DNA from: Bacillota bacterium
GTDB lineage: Bacteria > Bacillota > Dethiobacteria > Dethiobacterales > Dethiobacteraceae
Reading direction: 5' to 3'
Assembly: GCA_012800215.1 (NCBI GenBank)
Contig: JAAZJT010000004.1
Coordinates: 1 to 21,758 of the forward strand
DNA: 21,758 nucleotides
Under the pieces are notes generated by a model. It was not told where the DNA came from. It did not search any database and saw nothing but the letters and a program-made list of their open reading frames with translations. Positions 1 through 6,990 of the stretch are shown here, one piece after another. A program made the translations under genes and the position numbers. Within the stretch, counting starts at the first letter, position 1; every line of letters starts with the position of its first letter.

Positions 1-27
1 TGCCATGTTTAGTTCTACCTTTCTCAT
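1..27 (-). CDS. 5' end of a leftward gene, possibly an IS transposase (partial)
   Basis: The reverse strand reads GAGGTGA, a 5-nt gap, then ATG and nine codons (MRKVELNMA) before the window ends. The Shine-Dalgarno is strong and well placed, so this is a credible gene start. The N-terminus recalls, from memory, the MRKVEL-type starts of ISNCY-family transposases in Clostridia. The repeated GACATT-type motifs just upstream would suit an IS end. Nine residues cannot prove a family, so the product is only a suggestion. Confidence 0.4.
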
Positions 28-76
28 TAGATTCACCTCGTCCTGGAATAATCACACGAGGTTAAATTCTAAAGAC

Positions 77-115
77 GGGACATTTTCCCCTGTCTTCTAA
101 TGAGACATTATCACT
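77..115. repeat. Two direct copies of a GACATT(T/A)TC motif, possible IS terminal region
   Basis: GGGACATTTTCCCC (77-90) and GAGACATTATCACT (102-115) are related direct repeats 25 bp apart. They lie just upstream of the leftward gene start at 27. Reiterated GGGACATTTTC-like motifs are seen near the ends of some IS elements, where transposase binds, but this is recalled knowledge and no terminal inverted repeat or target duplication can be checked because the other end is outside the window. Confidence 0.3.
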
Positions 116-153
116 TGTGAATCACTCTGGCAGAAAATACATTGCGAAAAAAC

Positions 154-182
154 TTGCATTATATATGGGTTTGTGTTAATAT
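154..182 (+). promoter_or_regulatory. Candidate sigma-A promoter for tRNA-Arg
   Basis: TTGCAT (154-159), a 17-bp spacer and TAATAT (177-182) end 13 bp before the tRNA. The spacing is ideal and the AT-rich setting fits. There is no direct evidence of transcription. Confidence 0.5.
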
Positions 183-195
183 ATTCAAGTAACAC

Positions 196-272
196 GCGCC
201 CGTAGCTCAGCTGGATAGAGTAACTGACTACGAATCAGGAGGTCCGGGGTTCGAATCCCTGCGGGCGCGCCA
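196..272 (+). tRNA. tRNA-Arg (anticodon ACG), CCA encoded
   Basis: The acceptor stem GCGCCCG (196-202) pairs with CGGGCGC (262-268), followed by G and an encoded CCA (270-272). The D stem is GCTC/GAGT. The anticodon loop CTACGAA gives ACG at 230-232. The T arm is CGGGG-TTCGAAT-CCCTG. The outermost anticodon-stem pair (A223-G239) appears mismatched, which is tolerated in some tRNAs. The ACG anticodon normally becomes ICG through TadA, whose gene follows directly. Confidence 0.95.
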
Positions 273-287
273 TTAACATCGTAAGTC

Positions 288-311
288 ATGCCAATGCATA
301 TGCATTGGCAT
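288..311. repeat. Perfect 24-bp palindrome between tRNA-Arg and tadA
   Basis: ATGCCAATGCAT (288-299) is followed at once by its exact reverse complement ATGCATTGGCAT (300-311), then TTTATAAATT. As RNA it could form a 9-10 bp hairpin with a tiny loop. The following T tract has only three or four residues, so it would be a weak terminator. It could instead be an operator for a dimeric regulator or a processing signal for the tRNA transcript. Confidence 0.7.
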
Positions 312-336
312 TTATAAATTATAAGGTGTGGGTCCG

Positions 337-786
337 TTGAGAGATCAGGAATTTATGCACGAAGCACTGGTCGAAGCAAAAAATGCCTTTACCTTAGGGG
401 AAATCCCCATTGGCGCTGTGATTGTGAAAAACGGGCAAATTATTGCCCGTGATCATAACCGCCGGGAGGAATTAAACGATCCTACGGCTCATGCAGAGAT
501 TCTGGTGATGCGCAAAGCCGGTGAAATATTGGGTGGTTGGCGCTTGCCGGGTACTACACTCTATGTTACCATAGAACCATGCCCCATGTGTGCCGGTGCA
601 CTGGTGCAGGCAAGGGTTGGTCGCATTGTATATGGAGCTGCGGATAGTAAAGCCGGTGCCGTAGATTCACTTTATACTATAACGACTGACGAACGTCTTA
701 ACCATCGCCTGGAAGTAAACGGCGGTGTGCTGGCAGATGAAGCATCAGAATTAATGCGTCATTTTTTTAGAAGCCGGCGCAAATAA
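337..786 (+). CDS. tadA: tRNA(adenine34) deaminase TadA
   Basis: This enzyme deaminates A34 of tRNA-Arg(ACG) to inosine so the tRNA can read CGU, CGC and CGA. From the TTG at 337 it has 149 residues, a normal TadA length. The zinc deaminase signature is clear: H52 and the proton-shuttling E54 in TAHAE, then C82 and C85 in PCPMCAGA. The TTG start is preferred because AAGGTG (323-328) lies 8 nt upstream. The longer reading from GTG at 328 would overlap that RBS and adds MGP. Its substrate tRNA gene lies just upstream, and tRNA-Ser(CGA) follows 16 bp downstream, so the three may be co-transcribed. In many Firmicutes tadA sits next to the SRP RNA and dnaX; here those are about 15 kb away. The family assignment is firm; only the start is uncertain. 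Confidence 0.96.
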   Translation: MRDQEFMHEALVEAKNAFTLGEIPIGAVIVKNGQIIARDHNRREELNDPTAHAEILVMRKAGEILGGWRLPGTTLYVTIEPCPMCAGALVQARVGRIVYGAADSKAGAVDSLYTITTDERLNHRLEVNGGVLADEASELMRHFFRSRRK

Positions 787-802
787 GTTAATAGTTTAAA
801 AC

Positions 803-892
803 GGAGAGATGGCCGAGTCCGGTTGAAGGCGCATGACTCGAAATCATGTGTGTCGCAAGGCACCGTGGGTTCGAATCCCACTCTCTCCGCCA
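803..892 (+). tRNA. tRNA-Ser (anticodon CGA), CCA encoded
   Basis: GGAGAGA (803-809) pairs with TCTCTCC (882-888), followed by G and CCA (890-892). The anticodon stem CATGA/TCATG encloses the loop CTCGAAA, giving CGA at 839-841. It has the long variable arm typical of class II tRNAs and the T arm GTGGG-TTCGAAT-CCCAC. It reads UCG codons. Confidence 0.95.
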
Positions 893-900
893 TAAATATG

Positions 901-941
901 AAAGCTCTACAGTAACTGATTGTTGTTGTAGAGCCTTTTTT
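901..941 (+). terminator. Rho-independent terminator after tadA/tRNA-Ser
   Basis: GCTCTAC (904-910) pairs with GTAGAGC (928-934) across a 17-nt loop and is followed by a run of six T (936-941). It ends the rightward tRNA/tadA unit. Read leftward it has only three T after the stem, so it should be a poor terminator for the convergent ABC operon. Confidence 0.8.
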
Positions 942-975
942 GTTGGGTAAAACTTTAATAACGAGTGTTTTGCTT

Positions 976-2142
976 TTATTGTAAGCGGCGGTGCTTGCCG
1001 AGCACTAAAGCGGCGGCAAAAAAAGCGATGGCAAAGCCGATTTGTATCAGCATACTGGCAAGTACTGGTTGAAGGTTAGTATAATTAAAGTTTGTTAATG
1101 AGGCAATATGGTTGTTGGCTATAACAAACCAATAGGTGGGGGTGAAGCTGGCACATTTTAAGACTGTACTGCCAAGTAATTCGATCGGCACAAATACACC
1201 ACTGATAAAGCTTAGACCTAAAGTTATCACGTTACTGATGGCAGGAATGGCATTGGGGCTTTTTACTAAATTGCCGATCAGATAGCCGATGCTGGCAGCG
1301 CAGGTGGCAAAAACAAGCGAGTTTAGAAGTAGGTAGAGAGTATTTATATTTATGCCATATTTAAGGGTAAAGGAAAGGCAAAGAACAGCCATGATTAACC
1401 AGCTTAAGACTGTAAAGACCAGGACGGCGAGTACAAACTGGCGGTTAAAGTTCGTTGTGCTAAGCGGGGCACAGGCATTGCGTCTTTGCAGGTCCTGGTT
1501 ATTAAATACGAGCATTAAAGTACTTAAGCCTAAAATAAGGATTGATAATATTGAAAAGGCGAGATAGTTGAAAAAATAATTACTAATGGATTGATGAGCT
1601 GCCTGCTTTTCATTTATTTTAAGTTCAATGGCTGTATTAGCAGCTAAGTCTTGTTTGAGGTACTGCACCAGTGATTCCTGCGAGATATCTTCTATTTGCT
1701 CTACATAAAGCCTGGCACTATTTAAATATTGGTCAATAGTTAAATCGATGTAGGCATTGCTAAATGAATTTGGAATTACTGTTTTTTGCAGTTGGATTTG
1801 CTCGCCATTCATAATTTTTTCGCTGAAGCCCTTAGGTATACGTAAGATATATGAAACCGTACGAAAATAAAGAGCATCCTGTAAGGCTTCAGTTTTGTCT
1901 GATAATTCCACAAAGTGTGCTATCTTTGCCAGTTCTTGTTTGAGTCCAGCAGTTAACGGGGTGTTTTCTTCGCAAAGCAAAGCAATATTTGCCTTGCTTT
2001 GCTTAAAGCTAGCGTCTTTGACCTGCTCACTGGCGGAAGATGAGGCCATAATTGCCGCTACGCCTAGAAAGACAATTACATAAATGAGCAGAGTGAGAAT
2101 GTTTTTTTTGAGAATTTTTAGACAGAGCTTAAAGACTTGCAT
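976..2142 (-). CDS. ABC-2 type exporter permease (second permease)
   Basis: This is a membrane subunit of an ABC-2 exporter, 388 residues from ATG 2142. It has one N-terminal membrane helix, then a long hydrophilic region of about 150-170 residues likely outside the membrane, then five or six membrane helices. This layout is typical of the LnrM/LnrN and YhgE-like permease group. The start at 2142 is chosen because AGGGGG lies 5-6 nt upstream. The open frame extends to 2187, but that would overlap the preceding gene by 59 bp with no RBS. With the chosen start it overlaps the stop of the upstream permease (2129) by 14 bp, implying translational coupling. It is the last gene of the ATPase-permease-permease operon. 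The substrate is not evident; efflux of an amphipathic antimicrobial is inferred from the neighbouring two-component system. Confidence 0.85.
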   Translation of the reverse strand: MQVFKLCLKILKKNILTLLIYVIVFLGVAAIMASSSASEQVKDASFKQSKANIALLCEENTPLTAGLKQELAKIAHFVELSDKTEALQDALYFRTVSYILRIPKGFSEKIMNGEQIQLQKTVIPNSFSNAYIDLTIDQYLNSARLYVEQIEDISQESLVQYLKQDLAANTAIELKINEKQAAHQSISNYFFNYLAFSILSILILGLSTLMLVFNNQDLQRRNACAPLSTTNFNRQFVLAVLVFTVLSWLIMAVLCLSFTLKYGININTLYLLLNSLVFATCAASIGYLIGNLVKSPNAIPAISNVITLGLSFISGVFVPIELLGSTVLKCASFTPTYWFVIANNHIASLTNFNYTNLQPVLASMLIQIGFAIAFFAAALVLGKHRRLQ

Positions 2143-3265
2143 ATTTACGCCCCCTAATGATAACATATGTGCCCAGACAAAATACAATAGTCATGATGCC
2201 TAGCAGGCTGATATTTAAAACATACCTGGATAAAGTGTCGTAATAATATAGACTATAAAAAGCATCAGTTAGTAAGTTTACCGGGTTTATATAAGCAAGC
2301 AGAGGAAATTTTTGTGAGACAATATATTTGATGTTTTGAACCATCATGCCTGCAAAAAATGAACCAAACATGGTGGAGCCAATGAGAATAGCCACTTTAA
2401 CATTCTCTGACTTCTTCACTAAGGCACTGATGAAGGCTCCATAGGAAATACCGGCCAGAGACCCTAGCGCTGTAGTTAAAATTACATAGCCGGTTTTGGC
2501 ACCAAATTCGATCTGCAGAACATAGCGTAAGAAGAGCAGGAGTATAAGCATTTCAGTAAAATGGATCAATAAGGAGGCACTAAGGCTAGACAAAAAAGTT
2601 TTTAATTTATGCTGAGGAGAAATATTTATTCTAGCAGCTAGGGGAGAGAGATTAGCTTGAATATCTGTGACCTCACGCATGCCCCAAAATCCTCCATAAA
2701 AGCAGGCCATGGCAATTAGGGTGTAAAAGAAAAGCAGAATACTGTTAGGTTCAGCTGTTGTCCCGGGAACTTCAGTAACGTAATTTTGCGGCTGCCCCAC
2801 ACTGTTTAATAGCAGTGCAGGATTTTTAGGCTTGCTCTGCAGAATGGTATTAACAGAAGCCATTGTTTGTAAATAACTATCGAGAAAACTTTTGATAATG
2901 CTTTCTCTGATTCCCGCCTTTCTGACTACCAATACGGGCTCCTTATCAATAAGCAGATAACCGGAGATTTTTTGCTCTGTCAGCAGCTGCTCTGCCTTAT
3001 CCTGTGACGTCAGAGTAAGTTCAAACAGTTTTTGCTTTCCTGTAGATGCTTCAGTCAATGCTGTCTGCAGCGCTTGGTCGTTTTGAAAACTGCTATTGTT
3101 AACAACGGCGAGCCCAATAGCCTGAAAGGCTTCCCCGGAATTAATATTTGCAAAGGCAACATTGAAAAAAATAGCTAACAGTAAGGGAAAAAGCATTGTC
3201 CAAAAGATTGTTTCTTTATCCCGCAGCAGGCATTTAAGCCGATTGACAAAAACATGAGTGGACAT
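2129..3265 (-). CDS. ABC-2 type exporter permease (first permease)
   Basis: This 378-residue permease is homologous in layout to the next gene: an N-terminal membrane helix (about residues 20-40, LFPLLLAIFFNVAF), a long extracytoplasmic segment, then about five helices in the C-terminal half. Two ATGs are possible, at 3271 and 3265. AAGGAG ends only 1-2 nt before the first but about 7 nt before the second, so 3265 is preferred. The stop of the ATPase gene lies 13 bp upstream, so the genes are co-transcribed. Two distinct permeases with one ATPase suggest a heterodimeric membrane domain, as in B. subtilis LnrLMN. The family is secure; the substrate is inferred only from context. Confidence 0.87.
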   Translation of the reverse strand: MSTHVFVNRLKCLLRDKETIFWTMLFPLLLAIFFNVAFANINSGEAFQAIGLAVVNNSSFQNDQALQTALTEASTGKQKLFELTLTSQDKAEQLLTEQKISGYLLIDKEPVLVVRKAGIRESIIKSFLDSYLQTMASVNTILQSKPKNPALLLNSVGQPQNYVTEVPGTTAEPNSILLFFYTLIAMACFYGGFWGMREVTDIQANLSPLAARINISPQHKLKTFLSSLSASLLIHFTEMLILLLFLRYVLQIEFGAKTGYVILTTALGSLAGISYGAFISALVKKSENVKVAILIGSTMFGSFFAGMMVQNIKYIVSQKFPLLAYINPVNLLTDAFYSLYYYDTLSRYVLNISLLGIMTIVFCLGTYVIIRGRKYASL

Positions 3266-3278
3266 GATCATTCTCCTT

Positions 3279-4211
3279 TTAATCTCTTAATTGCTTGCCT
3301 GTAATTTCTAGAAAGACATCATTTAGTGTCGGCAGTTCTGAATAAATTTTACCGAACTGTATGTTTTCTGTTTTAAAGAACTCCAGAACTGTCTCCAGAT
3401 TATTACTGCCCTTGCTGGACTTAATAATCAACAGCTTATTTTTATAGTCCGCAGATACAATACTGGGTAGTCTGCGCAGTTGATTCAGCTGTGTCTCAGT
3501 GATGCGCTGAGATTCTACAGTAATTTTTTCTCCCATGGTAATCATAGCTTTCAGCTCTTCTTTGGTACCTGTGGCAATGGCTCTGCCTTTATCGATAATC
3601 ATAATGCGGCTGCAAATCTGCTCGACTTCCTCCATATAGTGGGAAGTATAGATGATGGTGGCGCCTTTTTTATTCAGTTCTAAAATACCTTCTAATATTT
3701 TATTGCGGCTTTGCGGGTCAACGGCAACAGTTGGCTCATCTAAAATAATTAGTTTTGGTTTGTGGGCAATCCCACAGGCAATGTTAAGTCTTCTCAGCAA
3801 GCCACCGCTAAGTTTTTTTGGATAATAACTGCTAAACTCGTGGAGGCCGACAAAATCAATAGCCTCTGTAACAAGTTCTTTTCTTAATCTTTTGTCTGGC
3901 ACATAGAGACCACAAAAGTAATCAATATTTTCCTGCACAGTTAACTCGTTATAAACAGCAACATTTTGCATTACAACGCCAATATTGCGCTTAACATCGT
4001 ATGCCTCCGGTCTCATGGACTGGCCGAAAATTTCTATTTCCCCTTTATCATATTTCAGCAAAGAAAGTATGCAGTTAATAGCAGTTGTTTTGCCAGAGCC
4101 GTTTGGCCCTAGCAGACCAAATATTTCGCCATCATTTACAGTCAGGCTAAGATGATCCAAAGCTAATATGTCATCATAACGTTTAACTAAATTTTTAACG
4201 CTTACGATCAT
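3279..4211 (-). CDS. ABC exporter ATP-binding subunit (LnrL-like)
   Basis: This 310-residue cytoplasmic ATPase powers the two permeases encoded downstream. It has Walker A GPNGSGKTT (about residues 35-43), the ABC signature LSGGL (fifth residue L instead of the usual Q), Walker B LIILDEP, the D-loop region VAVDPQSR and the switch histidine in YTSHYMEE. A C-terminal extension of about 80 residues (DUF4162-like) is typical of drug, lantibiotic and polyene exporters. AAGGGGG lies about 7 nt before ATG 4211. It is the first gene of a leftward operon and is transcribed away from the kinase gene at 4404. The closest described arrangement I know is B. subtilis LnrJKLMN, which confers linearmycin resistance. 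The specific substrate here is unknown. Confidence 0.92.
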   Translation of the reverse strand: MIVSVKNLVKRYDDILALDHLSLTVNDGEIFGLLGPNGSGKTTAINCILSLLKYDKGEIEIFGQSMRPEAYDVKRNIGVVMQNVAVYNELTVQENIDYFCGLYVPDKRLRKELVTEAIDFVGLHEFSSYYPKKLSGGLLRRLNIACGIAHKPKLIILDEPTVAVDPQSRNKILEGILELNKKGATIIYTSHYMEEVEQICSRIMIIDKGRAIATGTKEELKAMITMGEKITVESQRITETQLNQLRRLPSIVSADYKNKLLIIKSSKGSNNLETVLEFFKTENIQFGKIYSELPTLNDVFLEITGKQLRD

Positions 4212-4239
4212 TTTTTTACCCCCTTCTACTGTTAACTAA

Positions 4240-4268
4240 ATCATATCTTGTCTAAAAAACTGATTTAA
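4240..4268 (-). promoter_or_regulatory. Candidate leftward promoter of the ABC exporter operon
   Basis: On the reverse strand TTAAAT (4268-4263), a 17-bp spacer and TATGAT (4245-4240) are well placed for ATG 4211. The -10 is good but the -35 is poor, as often seen where a response regulator must activate. Confidence 0.45.
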
Positions 4269-4277
4269 GTGTTAAAA

Positions 4278-4326
4278 CTCACAACTTCCAGATGACAAAT
4301 GTCATGATTAGTAAGCAGCTTGTGAG
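4278..4326. promoter_or_regulatory. Palindromic candidate operator in the divergent control region
   Basis: A perfect inverted repeat, ATGACA-AA-TGTCAT (4292-4305), lies almost midway between the two divergent promoters, about 24 bp and 29 bp from their -35 boxes. It is enclosed by a second inverted repeat, CTCACAA (4278-4284) and TTGTGAG (4320-4326). A LuxR-type response regulator dimer is the natural candidate to bind here, since the exporter and the two-component genes flank the site. The binding partner is inferred. Confidence 0.55.
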
Positions 4327-4333
4327 AATGTAA

Positions 4334-4362
4334 TTGTACTACAGAAAACAAAATGATATGCT
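4334..4362 (+). promoter_or_regulatory. Candidate rightward promoter of the kinase-regulator-mscL unit
   Basis: TTGTAC (4334-4339), a 17-bp spacer and TATGCT (4357-4362) end 41 bp before ATG 4404. The boxes are moderately good and lie on the right side of the palindromic operator. Confidence 0.45.
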
Positions 4363-4403
4363 TTGATTAAGCAGAACTTTTAGTGAGATAAGGAAAATAT
4401 ACT

Positions 4404-5486
4404 ATGTTGAAAACTGCTGGTTTAGTTGATAAGTTCATCATGCTTGTGTGCAGTTTGGCTATTTATTTTGCACAAAGTAATTTTGCGGTAAATGTAGCCT
4501 TAGTACTGATTGTGTTTATTATCAGCAGCTTTTTAAGTTATTTTGATGATGAACGACTAAAAACTGTCTTAACGCTGGTTTTTATAATTTTAGCATGGCT
4601 TTATCCGGTACTGATAGTTTTTTTGCCTTTAATTGCTTATGATATGCTTTATCAACAATACAACCATTATAGTATTCTAGCGGTTATCCCACTAATAAAA
4701 TTCATGCATTCTGCTTCAGGGCAAATTACTGCTATCAGTTTGGCTTTTCTGCTGCTGGGAGTTTTACTCAGGTACCGGATGTCCCAACTTGAGCGCATAC
4801 AGGGAAAATACCGCAAACTTACTGATGCTGCCAGAGAAATGGCTTTACAGCTGCAGAAGCAAAATAAAGAATTAATAGAAAAGCAAGATAATGAAATAAA
4901 CATAGCCACCTTAAATGAACGGAACCGCATTGCCCGTGAAATTCATGATAATGTAGGTCATTTGTTATCCAGTGCTATTCTGCAAGCCGGTGCACTGCGG
5001 ACAATCGCTAAAGATGAAAAAATAAAGCTGCATTTAGATTCTCTTCACGCTACATTAGCGCAGGCAATGGATAGTACCCGAGATAGTGTACATAAGTTAT
5101 ATGAAGAATCCATTGATCTTAACGCACAGGTTGAAGCAATAGTTCAGCAGTTTACCTTTTGTGAATTAAATTATGAATATTGCTTCGTCAATGACCCTGG
5201 CAAAAAGCTCAAGTATGCCTTCATTGCCATTGTTAAGGAGGCTTTGTCCAATTTAATCAAGCATTCTAACGCTACCCATGCTTCAATTACCTTCAGAGAA
5301 CATCCTGCACTTTATCAGTTAATCATTCGAGATAACGGCAGTGTGAAAAATTATGATCCGGATGAAGGGATGGGCCTGAAAAATATGATTGAGCGTGTTC
5401 ACTCTTTTAAGGGAAATATCAATATCATCACAGATGAAGGTTTCGAGATTTTCATCTCCATACCAAAGGAGGGACTGCAGACTTGA
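4404..5486 (+). CDS. Membrane sensor histidine kinase, HisKA_3 type (LnrJ/DesK-like)
   Basis: This 360-residue kinase phosphorylates the response regulator encoded next to it. The first 125 residues are about four membrane helices with very short loops, so the sensor is within the membrane rather than an external domain. A coiled-coil linker (125-170) leads to the HisKA_3 dimerisation domain with the phospho-acceptor H181 in NRIAREIHDNVGH. The HATPase domain has the N-box around N283 (KEALSNLIKH), DNG at 310-312 and the G-box GMGLKNM at 322-328. AAGGA sits upstream of ATG 4404. The stop overlaps the TTG start of the regulator by 4 bp (TTGA). Kinases of this architecture sense membrane damage or fluidity (DesK, LiaS, LnrJ), which fits the exporter and MscL neighbours. 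Confidence 0.92.
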   Translation: MLKTAGLVDKFIMLVCSLAIYFAQSNFAVNVALVLIVFIISSFLSYFDDERLKTVLTLVFIILAWLYPVLIVFLPLIAYDMLYQQYNHYSILAVIPLIKFMHSASGQITAISLAFLLLGVLLRYRMSQLERIQGKYRKLTDAAREMALQLQKQNKELIEKQDNEINIATLNERNRIAREIHDNVGHLLSSAILQAGALRTIAKDEKIKLHLDSLHATLAQAMDSTRDSVHKLYEESIDLNAQVEAIVQQFTFCELNYEYCFVNDPGKKLKYAFIAIVKEALSNLIKHSNATHASITFREHPALYQLIIRDNGSVKNYDPDEGMGLKNMIERVHSFKGNINIITDEGFEIFISIPKEGLQT

Positions 5487-6109
5487 AGGTGCTAATTGTT
5501 GACGATGACAGATTGGTGGTGACATCGTTAACAACTATTTTAGAGGCTGATGAAGAAATTGAAGTGGTGGGTACAGGGAATAGCGGCCAGGAAGCTGTTA
5601 GACTCTATCGCACTACAAAACCAGATGTTTTGCTGCTGGATATTAGAATGGATGGTATGACGGGAATCGAGGCTGCGGAAATAATTTTAGCAGCGGATGC
5701 TGAGGCAAAAATTCTTTTTTTGACTACATTTTCCGATAAAGAATATATTGTTAGGGCGCTGCAAATAGGTGCCAAGGGGTATATTTTAAAACAAAATTAC
5801 GAGAGCATCGTTCCTTCTTTGAAGGCGGTTTATATGGGGCAGCGTGTCTTTGGTGAGGGCATCATGACCAAAATCCCCCTCTCTTTAAACAAGCTTAATG
5901 AAAACCCGGGGCTGGCAAGCTTTAACTTAAGCGAAAAAGAAGAGCAGATAATTACCCAAGTAGCTAACGGTTTATCCAATAAAGAAATTGCCGAGAAGTT
6001 ATTTTTAAGCGAAGGAACTGTACGTAATTACATTAGTATAATTCTGGAAAAATTACAATTGCGGGACAGAACTCAATTAGCCATTTTTTATTATAAACAT
6101 CGTCAATAG
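5483..6109 (+). CDS. NarL/LuxR-family response regulator
   Basis: This 208-residue transcription factor is the partner of the kinase at 4404. The N-terminal receiver domain has the acidic pocket (VDDD, residues 6-9), the phospho-acceptor D53 in LLLDIRM and the conserved K in GAKGYILK. The C-terminal LuxR/GerE helix-turn-helix spans about residues 145-205 (LSEKEEQIITQVANGLSNKEIA...). It starts at TTG 5483, which overlaps the kinase stop (TTGA); AAGGAGGG at 5466-5473 is ideally spaced. Likely targets are its own operon and the divergent exporter operon through the palindrome at 4292-4305. That target is inferred from position. Confidence 0.93.
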   Translation: MKVLIVDDDRLVVTSLTTILEADEEIEVVGTGNSGQEAVRLYRTTKPDVLLLDIRMDGMTGIEAAEIILAADAEAKILFLTTFSDKEYIVRALQIGAKGYILKQNYESIVPSLKAVYMGQRVFGEGIMTKIPLSLNKLNENPGLASFNLSEKEEQIITQVANGLSNKEIAEKLFLSEGTVRNYISIILEKLQLRDRTQLAIFYYKHRQ

Positions 6110-6126
6110 AGAAGGAGATGGTCAAG

Positions 6127-6531
6127 ATGTGGGAAGAATTTAAGAAGTTTGCTATTAAGGGTAATGTCATAGATTTAGCAGTTGCGGTTATTATTGGTGG
6201 AGCTTTTAACAAGATAGTTACTTCATTAGTTAATGATCTGCTTATGCCTGCCTTTGGCGTTTTGCTGGGTGGTTTAAAAATTTCCACCCTGGAATATCAG
6301 GTTGGAGAGGCTACAATTAAATATGGCAGTTTTTTGCAGAGTATTGTTGATTTCTTTATTATCAGTATGTCAATTTTTATTTTCGTCCGGCTCATTAATA
6401 AGTTCAGGAAGAAAGAAGAGCCTGTTGTTGAGGCAAAAGCGACCCCGGAGCCTTCCAGCGAGGAGCGGCTGCTTACAGAAATTAGGGATTTATTAAAAGA
6501 AAGTACTCAGGGGAAGCCCGCTGCAGATTAA
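6127..6531 (+). CDS. mscL: Large-conductance mechanosensitive channel MscL
   Basis: MscL is a homopentameric inner-membrane channel that opens at near-lytic membrane tension and releases solutes during hypo-osmotic shock. The protein starts MWEEFKKFAIKGNVIDLAVAVIIGGAF, the highly conserved N-terminal amphipathic helix and pore-lining TM1. TM2 lies at about residues 70-95 (VDFFIISMSIFIFVRLI), followed by RKKEEP and a C-terminal helix (SSEERLLTEIRDLL). The length, 134 residues, is normal. ATG 6127 is preferred over the in-frame ATG at 6118 because AAGGAG (6112-6117) directly abuts 6118 but is 9 nt from 6127. The gene begins 17 bp after the response-regulator stop, so it is very likely in the same operon, tying osmotic protection to the membrane-stress two-component system. 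Confidence 0.96.
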   Translation: MWEEFKKFAIKGNVIDLAVAVIIGGAFNKIVTSLVNDLLMPAFGVLLGGLKISTLEYQVGEATIKYGSFLQSIVDFFIISMSIFIFVRLINKFRKKEEPVVEAKATPEPSSEERLLTEIRDLLKESTQGKPAAD

Positions 6532-6597
6532 AACCGTTATTATTGCCTGTGTTATCATTAATCACCCTGACTTTGAATAATAATGGTTTGGGGTGAT
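6531..6597 (+). promoter_or_regulatory. Interleaved inverted repeats (pseudoknot-like) over an RBS
   Basis: AAACCGTTATTATT (6531-6544) can pair with AATAATAATGGTTT (6576-6589), 14 pairs with one G-U. ATCACCC (6561-6567), inside that loop, can pair with GGGTGAT (6591-6597), which is the Shine-Dalgarno of the ORF at 6601. The pairings interleave, so they would form a pseudoknot or alternative structures. There is no T run, so it is not an obvious terminator. A role in controlling translation is inferred. Confidence 0.4.
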
Positions 6598-6600
6598 GAG

Positions 6601-6984
6601 ATGGGTCGTTTTAAACCAGGGCAGGTAGTAAAACTAAAAATTGGGAATAGAGACTTGGCATGGATTCTGGCAGAATGCAAAGAACCGCCACAGTATTGGT
6701 GTGTAGCATTAAGGACGAAATACGAAAACCGTACAACTATTACTCGGATTGCAGAAAAAGACCTTGTAAGCTATAAGAATGTTTGCTGGAATTGCGACAG
6801 GACAGACTTAAACAGCGATGAGCATGAAACCTGTGGTAGGTGTGGTTGGGTGAAATGCCCAGACTGCCATAAATGTGCAAAACCGGCATGCAGCAATAAT
6901 AACTTAATTATTTTGACTGAGCCTGGTCAGGACAGCTTAACTGCCTGTCAAAGAGAGTACTATAGAGAACAACAGGATGGATAA
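6601..6984 (+). CDS. Small zinc-ribbon protein of unknown function
   Basis: I do not recognise a named family. From ATG 6601 the protein has 127 residues. The N-terminal 55 residues look like a small beta barrel (KPGQVVKLKI...WILAECKEPPQYWCVAL). The second half carries eight cysteines in the spacing CxxC (62, 65), CxxC (78, 81), CxxC (86, 89), C92 and C97, enough for two zinc sites in a treble or double ribbon. The C-terminal tail is hydrophilic. GGGGTGA immediately upstream favours 6601 over the in-frame ATG 6583. It stands alone between mscL and a convergent gene and ends at a shared terminator. A nucleic-acid-binding or metal-related role is possible, but the sequence does not decide this. 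Confidence 0.75.
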   Translation: MGRFKPGQVVKLKIGNRDLAWILAECKEPPQYWCVALRTKYENRTTITRIAEKDLVSYKNVCWNCDRTDLNSDEHETCGRCGWVKCPDCHKCAKPACSNNNLIILTEPGQDSLTACQREYYREQQDG

Positions 6985-6990
6985 GAGCAT

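Noticed and set aside
3480..3683. Rightward frame of 67 codons inside the ABC ATPase gene
   Set aside because: Shadow frame antisense to a conserved ATPase; no RBS.
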